64,000 nucleotides of DNA from Bagarius yarrelli (lineage: Eukaryota > Chordata > Actinopteri > Siluriformes > Sisoridae): positions 503,501 through 567,500 of the forward strand of contig VCAZ01000132.1 of assembly GCA_005784505.1 (NCBI GenBank). Reading direction: 5' to 3'. Within the stretch, counting starts at the first letter, position 1; each line of letters begins with the position of its first letter. Both the position numbers and the translations under genes were made by a program. Below are positions 38,501-50,500 of this stretch, piece after piece. The notes below the pieces were generated by a model. The model did no database searches. It was given only the letters and a program-made list of their open reading frames with translations, and was not told the DNA's origin.

Positions 38501-41500
38501 GCATATAAATAATTATATAAAATAAGAAATAACAGTGATAGAATAAATGTCTTAAATGTAAAGATAGTTTTGCTACATCCATTACCAGGAACAATATGCA
38601 TTAAAATGTGCACAGAGAATTTCAGTTCAGTTCACACAGCATAATTCTCACCTGTACACATCAGCTGCAGCAGTGTTTGTACCGGTGTTACCCAACAAGA
38701 CTTCAGGCGCAGAGTAAATTCGGCAGAGGTCCCCACAGTGAAAAGTGCTGCTTAAAACTTCCGAATCCTCCTTTCTATAGGCCATCAAACCATAGTCTGT
38801 GTAACCATGCAGGGATTTATTTACCACTACATGTGAGACATGTTTCTTCTAAAACATACAAACCATCAAGTAAAAACACCACCAAAAAGTTAAAACTAAA
38901 AAAAAAATTTAATTTTTTTTCACCTGATATTTTGCAGACCCAGCGATCGTCAACAACACAGTTGCGGGAATGAAGTCGTCCATGAAACATTTTGTGTTGG
39001 TGAAGATAAGCCATCCCACGAGCAACATCAGTGGCAAATGATAAACTAAGAAAAAGTATAAACCGAGAAACACTTTGTACACCACTCTATTTCTGATAGT
39101 AAAATATGCGAAAGTTTGAACAAACAAAGGAAATACCGAAAGCCCCAGTTGATAGGAATATCTTCATTTAAAAGGACATCAGACAGACTTCCTTTAGGAC
39201 AATATTCTGTAATGATGCAAATGTATGGGACTTCAGTGGACCCTCCGATGAACTTTGCCAGATTTGGATGATCTAGTTCCCTAATTAAAAGTAAGCATTT
39301 TATATAAAAAAAAAAAAATAGGCTTATAAGCATTAAATAAATTTATTTAAAATATTTGTACAGTATGTTGTACGTTTATCTGGTTCTATTTATCCCCCCT
39401 CTTAATTGTTTAATAAACTCCAATATATTCTGTGAAAGCTTTCCAGTAGTTGGAACAAGGATGTGGGGGCTAAAGAAGCCTGGGTTAATGTCAGTGTTCC
39501 AGTTTAACCTAAAAGTGTTTAGTGGGGTTGGGTCAAAGTAAGGGCAGGACACTTGAGTTCTTCCACTACAACCAGAACACACCATGTCTTCATGAAGCTC
39601 AGTGGCTTTGTGCGCATGGGCATTGTCAGCCTTTGAGCTCCAGTGAAGGGAAATTGCAGTAGACATAACTGACTATTGTGTTTTTGATTTCATGGTAACA
39701 GATTGGAGAAGAACCACATATGAAACCAATGTCAATTTGTTTAATAACCTTTGGCCATATCGTGTATTTTGTTACACTTGTATATCTTCTACATTCTATC
39801 TTTCTTTATTAATACTACTACTACTTGTTCCTTGCCACATGAGGTAATTAATTAGAATATATTAACAATTGTTAAGTATTAAAGACTACCCACCTTACTT
39901 CTTTCACTTCCTTCCGGATTGTTTTGGAGAGGGTAAAATGCTTCTTTTGGATGTGTTTTACAGCCACTGTCCTCCCATCACTCACAAGAAAAACAAACAC
40001 ATTTAATTTCACCTTATGTGTGAAATTACATATTACAATCTAATTATTTGCTACTACTTACTAGATTCCTGGCTGAATGAAACCTGGTTTAAAGCTGGTG
40101 TTTACCACCGTGCACACCGTGACGTCGGTGGCCCGGCTGATGCTGGAGGTACTTTTCACTGGCTGTAGACTTGTTGTGCTACAGAAGCCCATGTAGCATG
40201 ATTTACCTGTAAAAACCAAGGAATGATGTCACCTTCTTGGAAAACCATGTTGATTTTAAATTTTTTCCATCATAACTTTACCTTGCATTCATCTTCTAAA
40301 TAAATGACAGACCATAAAAACAATAAAAGATCTTACCAAACATTATATTATTGTAATTGATAATCCAACTCTCATCCCAAAACATCTTCTGTTTTTGATA
40401 TTGCAGCCACTGTGTGAAAGTTATAGTGGAATAATTAAACAATATTCCTTGCATACCATTCTTTTAAAATAAGCATTTCACTGCTGATGATTTTTTTAAT
40501 GCTAATCTACCTAGAACAAAATATTAATTTATTTCACTATTTGTTATCTATCCATCCATTGTTTATTCCCGCTTATCCTAATCAAGGTCACAGGGATTAG
40601 TTAGTCTATCTCAGCTGTCATTGGGTAAAATGCCGGGGTCACCCTGGCAAAGAAGCACACAGACTTACACTCATTCCTATGGGTAATTTAAAATCACCAA
40701 TCAACCTAACAAACATGTTTTTGGACTGTGGAAGGAAACCGGAGTACCTGGAGTCATCACACACAAACACAGGGAGAACATGCAAACCCAACAAAAAAAA
40801 GCCTGCCAGGGATACAAACCTGAGACCTTCTTACCTCTCTATTTATTGAGAACAGCTAAATTGTCTTAATAAAATATTAAGTGAATGTCCTAACAGTATG
40901 TCAACAAATAGATTATTATGATTCCTTACCACTACAGTCAATATAAACCCGGTACAGATCATAGCGACTGGGAGTCCAATGGCGACCTTGATGGACGTGG
41001 CCATAGGACAGACGCCACAGTCGGCCGGGCATGTCAAACAGCTCTCCTCTAATTCACAGATATCATCTCCACATACTGACACAGAGATACAAAGACAAAG
41101 AGCAAAAAATTCTGAATATTTCAAAAACAGCTGTATTCTGTTGTAGAAATTATTAAAACCAAAGCATGACTGTGGACCTAATATAAAAACTACCAACCTT
41201 GGGCACTTACAACAAGGACCTTGGATTCCAGTGCAGCATGCATCTGTCCTACCTTGACATGGGCAATGACTGATGTGACTCCCAAGTGCACAAGAACCAC
41301 CTGTAAAATAGGATTTATAAAGAATATGCTATAGAATGTAGTTTTTGTCATGCAAATGTACAGTTAATTTATTATAAATCTCATTAAAATGTAAAAGTAA
41401 CACATATGAGCACAAATACAGCTTCTTTTGGTCACCTTTGAGGTCCAAAGAATCTGACTCATCTTGCCGGCTTTAGAAACAGTATGAGTAACAATCTCCC

Positions 41501-44500
41501 CATCGTCTGGGATCCAAGGACCACAAATCCCTCTGCCTCTCTGTAAGAGTTTTTTGTTTTTAAAGATATTTAGACAGAGATGGGGGGGGGGGGGGGCAAA
41601 AAAAAGGACCCAAGCTGGACTCAAACGCATGTGGGTGCTGGCACCTTAACCCACTACACCAGGCGCCAGCAGCCATGTAAGAGTTAACAGCTTATGATTT
41701 CAGTGTCTGATCTTGTGCAAGGGTTTAAAGTATATTTCAAAAACAGTTTTTGTAATGAGTAACTTGTGGTGTATTTGTAAGTGTACAACTTAAATACTTC
41801 CTCAGACTAAATGGGCCTCTTTTCAGTTCCTAATAAACTGTTCCATTATATATTCTGTTAGTAAACTTAGAGATACTAGTTGTAGGGCTTAAACCCCCAA
41901 CCCTGATTAAACATACACTAAGTAAAATTATAGTATAAGAGTATAGTATATGAAAAAGTTAGTGGTTAGAGCATTGGACTGAAAAACAGAAGATCGTGGG
42001 TTTAATTCTCCACACTGCTGGGCCCTTGCACAGGACACTAAACCCTTAACTGCGTAAGTAGATAAAAAATGAAGATATATGTAAGTGGCTCTGGATACGG
42101 GCATCTGCCGTATGCCAAAAATGTAAATCAAAAACATGTAGAGTAAACTATAAGCATAATTGTTAATTTTCTAGTTTAAAATAAGTTTACTAACGAACCA
42201 AACAAGGACAAACAAACTATGCATGTTATCTAATCAAAGTAAGTGTGTAACTAATTAATTCATGTTCAAATGCACATTAAGTTTAAGAATAAAAAAATAA
42301 GTACAAAATGTGGTAGTTGTAAGCTAATAACTATATTAACAATTGTGCAAAAAAGCTGCTTGGTTTGGTGGAAATGCATCCTTTAAATGCAGACTTGCTT
42401 TAGATATATTCTAAGCAATCTACTTGTTATGCACCACATTTTTCTAATTTAAGCCCGGCCTACAATATGACATTTTTAATAGTCCTTTGCGATTGTTTCT
42501 GGACAGACTGTACAAACAGGAGTCATGATGGTTGGCAGGTTGTCATAATGTCAGACTGTATGACAGACAAAAGTGAACGCACACAGTAACCCGTGTTCTT
42601 TTGCTAAATGATAGCTAGCAGCAAACAAACAACAGGAATGACACATCAAGCAAACACTACTTTTCCCTTTATAAGTTTCTCCTAATTTAAAGTTACCCTG
42701 TGTTATCAAGTTCGGTGCTCCTATTGGTTCTTGGTTTGGCGGTCAATGTATAAGACACAGCCAGAATTTTATCGGAGGAAAAAAAATGATCGCAGCGGCC
42801 ACCAATTCGCTGTCATAAACATGTCAAACTAGCCATTAAAGAAAACAAATTTTTGCGTACGAATATAGAAATTGTTTAGGATTTTAAAATATGTGTCAGA
42901 CAAACAAATTATGGCCAGATTGCACAGTGTAAGCCCAGCCTTCCAGTGGGTACAATTCTTAAGAGTAGCACAGAAAGACTGACTGACCATAAGCCCAAGT
43001 GGACATGAGTGGATGTTGGCATGATAGACACAGCAGTTGTGCTCATTGGCGTTGTTCCAGTTAGAGGGACATTCATGTTCGTAGCAAAATCTTTTAGCAT
43101 CCGAAGCATTACTGTAACAGAAATGCAAAAAATAGCTAGCAATAGGCAGAGACTTGTGCTTGTAAAATCATTTTTGAAGGACTTCTTGATTGTATTTTCT
43201 TGATATCTCATTTAAGTGTTTAATCAAAACTATTAAAAGGGGTTTAGTGCTCAAAAGAGCATGACTGAAGGACTGGTAATGACTAGGTTGAGGATAGACA
43301 GGGCTGAGCAATCCATGTTCCTCAAGTTATTTTTCTTCCACTTGTTTTGCTGATTACTTGATTCAGGGGAGTTCAGTCAGTTAGAGGGTAGAAAAAAATC
43401 GAGTCAGCAGGGGCCTATGCGTATGCGTATTCAGTCGGATTTACTAACAGTGAAATTAACGTGAAAATGTGCGTTTTGTCTGGGCGTAAGTACATTTTTC
43501 GTGGATTTTGTCCATTAGAACCTCTTAGAGGCAATAAAGTGAAGTTGCAAACACTAGATTACAAAATACTCTACAAGTCTAGTGCTATTAATTTGTAATT
43601 GATAAAATAATTCACAGCATATGTTTCTCTATCAATGATGCAATTTAATAAGAACATATAAAAGCATGTGCAAAAATAAACAATCCTTAGTCTATGGCAA
43701 TGCCAGCATTGGCCTTTTTAGAGGACATTTGCCAAATGGCCGAATCCGAAGAGTACGAGTTCTCGAGGACCATGGTAATTTCTATATTTCTCAATTCAAT
43801 TTTATTTGTATAGCGTGTTTTACAATGGTCATTGTAAAAATGACAAAATGTCACGAAGCAGCTGTACACAATCAAAGAGATTATAAAATGCAAATGAATT
43901 TGCTAAACCATGACTGACTTATCAGCTGATTTAGATTTCCAAGGGCTGTTGTAATCGGAGCGATCGGCTACACACACATTGCTATAAAGGCCCCACCTGA
44001 AGAAAAAGTGTGCATACGCGAATCATAAACATTTCCATTCAATAAATGTGCAAATAATTTGTTATGCACAATATTGTGGCAAGGTGGCCTGAGTCAAGCC
44101 ATGATTCATACATCCTTAAAAACTGCATAGGCTCAAAGCTGGCAGGGTGCGCAATAGGTGGCTTCGTGGTGCATGATGCGTTGATGGTTCTATTTAAGTG
44201 GTATTTACGGCAAGTGGAACAAAGTAACTTAATTAATGTGGGCTACCCAGCCCTAGAGATGTATAGCAATGAATGCAAATCATACTATAGAGGAAACCAA
44301 CTGAGGACTAAGCAGCGCTTCATCTTCCAACATGGCAACATAAATAAATTATTATTTTAAGTTTTAAAAAAGGTTATATTATATATAGTTTTTAAAGGAC
44401 AGTAAATCTTATGAGTAAATCTCATGTATGTATATAATAAAGAATTAATCAAAAGATAAAAAGTACTAACCTAAAGTGTAGGATCCTGTTTCTGACTGCA

Positions 44501-47500
44501 TATTCATAGAAAGAGTCTGAGGCTGTGACCGAATAGGTAACATTAAATTCCTCCCCGTCAGTGACTTTCTCTGGAGGACGCTGCACCCAGGCCATCTCTA
44601 ACCCTGTGGAAAGAGTAAGTGACATTTTTGTTTATATCTGTAACTGATCAAGGCGCCATTTGTATTTTTTGTTTACTTAATTATTTTAACCTTTTTTGTT
44701 GGGGTCCATGCATTTGAACTTAACATAAGTGTTAGACTGCTGAGTGGAAGATCAGGGTTTTATTTCCAGCACTACCAAGTTACCACTGCTGGGCCCCTGA
44801 GCAAGGCACTTAACCCCCCCAATTGCTCAGTTGTATAAAAAGAGATAAATGTTTAGTCGCGCTGGATAAGGGTGTCTGTTAAATGATGTAAATGCAATTG
44901 TACTCATTAAAGCTTAAATGCATTTTGTTGCATATATTATGGTTAAATAAGATAATTGTTGATTAAACTAGTGAGAATACGCATGTTCAATACAATTTAT
45001 GTTATATGGACACTTAAACAGACAGAGCAACAAAGATATAAAAAAATGGCAAAAAAGAGGTCAGTCTACTAGGAATGGCAAAGAAAATAATATAGCTGCA
45101 AGCAGTGATCTTGGGCCAAAGCTTTTAGCGCAAACACTACGGTGCACAGCAGGCACCTGGTTTTACATGTCTAAAAGTTTTCATCTTGCTATTAAAAGTT
45201 TTTTCTTTGAAAGCTATTTTATAGGACAAGTATATCAAATTCCATAGCCTTTATTAAACTTCTGCCAGTGTCTAAACATCATCAATGCTGATCTTTGTCA
45301 ACTTTTATGACATTCTAAGTGCATTGCCATGGCAACAATATTAAAGATTCACATTTGCCATGTTATGACATTATTCTGTTCAAAGTAAAATAAAGATGTT
45401 AAATAAGATGGCTTGGGCTCTATTAACAGAGATCAAAAGAGCAACTAAAATCCCAGGAATGTGTAAAGACACAAGAATGAATATCTGTTGGTAATTATTA
45501 GTGTTACATTTGTAAATAAAACAGTCTTTTTAAACAAACTTTGTAGGTGAATGAATCGTTCTCATTTACGTAATCCATTAATTCAAATTTCACACGGCTC
45601 TATGAGCAGAACATGCACAGCTCAGTGAACCTGGTAGTTCCGTTTCACCCTGTTGAAGAATGACTAAACCTCAAGCCAATAGCCTTCTAGAGATATGACA
45701 GAGAATGTGTTTTGTTAAATATAGCAACCGAATACGCACATCACTGACCGTGTCACTGTTTTGAATCTGAACGAGAGAGCAAGGTCTCAGTTGTGAATGA
45801 GAACGAGTTGAATAACCTGTTGAATGATAGAACTCAGCTCATGTTGGCATATTTGCAGAAAAGAAAGTATTTTACACTTAACCATTATAATGAAAAGTGT
45901 AATAACGCACTGTTCGTTAAATCTAAACTCCTTATTATTATTATTTATGTATTATTTATGTATTAATTACTTTTATTATTGTTATTTTATGTTTGAACAG
46001 TTTTCTTCATTAAAACAAAGGAGCAAAAGAATATGATTATTTACTGCAAATGGTAAAAAACTACATGATTGAATGTTGGCTAAACAATCATTTTTTAAAG
46101 CTTTTATGAGAAGTGGAAAGATTTGCTTGGTTTTTGTATAGCATTAGTTTTGCTATACAAAAACTAATGGGGCATCTCTCCAACAATATGCTGAAAGCTG
46201 TTGTGGGAACCGAATTCAGCTTCGAAAGATTTAAATATTGCTCATGAAGAGTTGCGACAATATATAAGTTCTCATACTCATCAATAGTGTGATGCCATCA
46301 CTAAGATAATAGTGGAGCGTGCATGGAGTTGTTTGGGTGAGGGTGTTGGTGGTCAAGATCCTCAAAGGTTGATGTACTAATACAGGGCAAGTCACGTCAT
46401 AGACGTTTTAGGTCTTTTTTTTTCTCAGTTTTTAAACAACTCAAGCGTCAGCTCCACAGGTTCAGGTTTGTCCTCCGTGAAGAAACAAAAAGCTCCTGGG
46501 AAAACTGCTGCAACGGAAGCAACTTTAAAAATATTACAAGAAAATGAAATGAAAGAACTTTGAGGACTTCTAAAGAACTTCTAAGAGTTAAATGTTGCAA
46601 AAGCACAGATTCATGTCTATGAGCAGATAAAAGACAAAGGATGAAAACAGAGTTGGAGAAAATTGTTACAAAATCACATCAAGAAGCACTGTAAACCTTT
46701 CTAGGATGTTAGTTCAAGTCGTACTTTTATAGCAGAATCTGAAACATTTTATAGAGATCCACTCAAGAAAAACATGGAGGGAAAGCATGTTGAAGGACGA
46801 GCTAGAAAGGCCATTAAGTTAGCTTATTATGCAGCATGGGCTATACTAGATAAAAGGTATAGAATTCCATTTGTCATTGCCAAAGCCTTTAGGGACAAAC
46901 TTAATTCATGGCCCAAAGACTGGACCGAGAACCACTTCAGTTTGGCAAGAGAGTCCAAGATTGCTTGCAACCCAGTACCATCCCTTTATGCTTTGATAAG
47001 TACTAAAGTTGGAAAAGGAAATGTATTAATAAAAATCACAGTACTAGAGCCAAGTGTTGTCTGTTTCTATGAGAAACCAGGACATGCTATTCACAGATGT
47101 CAAAAATTTGGCAAAGTAGTTTCCAAAATTGGAACAAACGAAAAAGAAGTTGAAGGAAAAAAACCATGATCTTACACAGAATGAAATCATAATCAATCAC
47201 AGAATAAAGTGATGCAACATTTAACCGAGTTGTACAGGATGTGAACAATACTCATACCTCTATCATTTTAACAGTATGGGTCTCAAATACCAATGCACCA
47301 AACCATGATGTTGTTGTTTATGCACTTTATGATACTTGAAGCTTATGACGCTCCTGACATAAAGAAAGAATTTATTCAACTAAAAGTTAACTTGTTTACA
47401 AGTGAGAGGCAATTTTATTCATCAAAAAAAATGTCTGTTAGTAAATTAGTCCCTAGGTATATAACCTTAAATTCCTGCACTCAAAACTGCAAGGGCGTGG

Positions 47501-50500
47501 CCATATCTAATGCACTTAGCTGACAAGTTTGTTATATTGACCTTCTGGTTGGCTACAATCTCTCCTGGCCAGAGAAATTAAAAATGGTATCGAAAGTCTT
47601 TTGCTCAAAGGACAGACCTAGGCTGGAGCATATTTGGTGGAGTAGACTGTGTAGACTATGGTGATGCCATTGGATTGAGTCATCATATCATGGTAAAATG
47701 CTTTTCATTGGCTCTGTTCATGTACCTTGCACAATCAAAATAAAGTTGAATCTAATCTAATCCAAAACAAGTGATGCCAAGCCGGCAGTATTCCTTCAAT
47801 CTAATGAACAAGTTAAATACACCTGCAGAATACAGATCAAGAAAAGTCACTCCACCAAATGTCATTACAGCGTTGAAGTCTGACTTCAGTGATTAAGCAT
47901 CAGATCATAGTTATGTTTCTAAAGAAAACCTACGTTTTCTGTAAAACTTAAAAACTGGCATCAGACACAAGGTAAACAGTCATTATGGAATGCCCTTGAA
48001 GAAATCTAGATCAAAGCTGCCCAACAATAAAGAATGTGCCATGCGCCGTCTTAGATGCTAAAAAAACATGACAAATACAGAAAGGACCATGTAGCCTGTA
48101 TAGATGAAACAACTAGTGATGCTAAAAAGGTCCCAGATGAATAAACTGATAAGCTTGGTATATTTAGCACCATTGGGTTTTTCAATTTGACGGCTCAGCA
48201 TAGTTCCAAGGCACATCCCTCAATAAACATCTGTTAGAGTCCTTTTCGTAAGGATCCTGTAGCAATCGTGCAATTTTAAGCACATATTTCATGTAACATC
48301 CAAAGATCAGGACTATTTAAGATTCCTTAGTGGGAAAAGGGAGATCTAGAATCCCAGCCACAGGTATATAGAATGAGGGTACATTCTTTTGCCCCAGTCT
48401 CATCACCCGGTTGTGCCATCTACAGACTAAAACACCTTGCTACTAAGGGCAAGGAAAATTTTAGTAAAAACTCCATTAGATTCATAAAAAGTAATTTCTA
48501 TTCTCTAATGGCCTGACAAGTGTTTTATCAGTGGGTAAAGCTATTAAGCGATACAAGGATTTTTCAAGTTTCCAGTTCATAGTGTCTGATAAGGAGCAAC
48601 CACTTACTAGAAGAGGAGCCCTGTCCACATGTTTGCAGCACCCTTTATACTTGTTGGGTAGCAAATATTACAAGATTTGACAAGACAAATCCGTTTTGGA
48701 TGACCACAGTGGGAATGGCAGATTTCAGGTCTACGAAGGTTGGCATATGTGAAGATTCTGCGATGTTATCTGCCATCATACTTAAGAATGTTCAATATTA
48801 CGAGCATTATCTTTTTCCTTGGTTATGGGTAAAGCTACTGTCGCTTCTATTAAAATTACAACCATACCAAGGCTGTAGTGGCTGTACAAACAAGAATTTG
48901 CCACTATGAAAATGGTTCAACACTCAGCCTTTTTTGATGTAAAACAGAGCCTGAAACATCAGAAGGAGATCAGATAAGTCCTTTCTTAGATTACATCCAC
49001 ATGTGAGACATCCTGCAATTCTCCTAAACGATGGTCTAGCAAGACAGAGCATGGTAGCATAGACAACAACAGTAACATTGACAATGTCAGAACAAGATCA
49101 AGAGAATTTGAAATGAAGGGGTTTAAATACACCACTAATTGGGGGAAACAATCAAGTGAATTCAAAAAATCTGACAACAAAAAAGAACATTATGACCAAC
49201 CAATGACAAGACAGGAATCAAACACATGACACAGCTGGCACCATAGTGTAGTGAGTTAAGGCAATGGCACCCACATGCACATTTGTGCGCTGGTGACCCA
49301 GGTTTGATTCCGGCTTAGGTCCTTTCAGGTCTCACCCCCCCTTTTTTATATCTGTCTGTCCTATTAATAAAGGGAAAAAATGGCCAAAAAATCTTTTTTT
49401 AAAAAAGACACATACAGCAAAAAACTGCAAACAAAATACAATTTTTGTGGTTGCCCTCTTGTGGCCTGGCATTACCTAGGTGGTGAAATTTTCAAGAGTA
49501 TAAATAAACCATTTGGTTTTTTTTTCTCCTATTAGCTAAAACCACTTGAACTGTGATAAAAAAGGTTATGGTGGTTACTTCTTACAAAAAGTTTGAATCA
49601 CTTTTAATTACCTAGTATTTTCAACAAATGCATTTTTATTAATTAACTTAATTACTTTACTTGTTGTTACACTCCACCTTTTCTGCATGGCTGAAGTATG
49701 TTTGCATTCATTAGTGCATTTCAACCTGGCATAGTTATAGGTTTGGGAATAAATATAATATAAGTAATTTAGGATTTGCAATTAACTGCCACATATCAAA
49801 TTTATTTTTATGTGGAAAACAGCAAATGACCCAGTTGATTATTTAAAAACAAATTTTACATAAAGTAAAGAAAAGATAAAAGAGGATTTATTGAGCTTTT
49901 TAAACATTTCTTACATCAATTAAAGTTATTATACATTATATTTCTGCAATATGAACTTTGATAAAAAAAATACAGAGATAACTTGAAAAGACCTGGTGCC
50001 ATATGTCAGAGAAGCCTTGTATTACCAACGACAACCATGTGGAACATCTAATTATTTATCACTGCAATTTTGATTTTGATGGACCATTATCATCTCCACC
50101 AGGTATAAACTGGTACAGTATAGGGTGTAGGGCAAACATTTATGCACATTTTCCAAGTTAACGGTTATCTAAAACTTAGTGCTCCCAAATTACTGAGAAA
50201 ATCTAGGAAATAATGCTCTTTATAATCCAGAGAAATAAAAAATGAATACAAATAGCTGTTGAGTTTATACTACAATTCAATAACTACAATAAATTAAATT
50301 GAAATAATTATACTTACCACCACAGCTGATCATGTTGTAATCATTTGGCTCTGTTATTGGCCAGCAGTCGTATTCAGTATTATCCAAGTCATGCCAACAT
50401 TCAACTACCATAACCTGGAGGGAAACCTAATAAAATTATAACCCAAAATAGAATATGAACTCATACTTAGACACTTTCTGCAAGCTAGTTAAGTGTTATT

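Larger units (their letters stand above)
36635..40409 (-). other. Guanylate cyclase kinase-homology domain exons
   Basis: Nine exons from WLQYQKQKMFWDESW to DMMMNL. Visible kinase landmarks are the ATP-lysine strand GRTVAVKHI (39894-39980), ELDHPNLAKFIGG (39137-39280), the catalytic-loop equivalent HGRLHSRNCVVDDRWVCKI, which lacks the HRD aspartate as in other receptor cyclases, DYGLMAY in place of DFG, SAPEVLL, ADVYSYSIILVEI and KKCWSHSVTTRPTFEQV. As in the family it is expected to be a pseudokinase that represses the cyclase. Confidence 0.9.
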
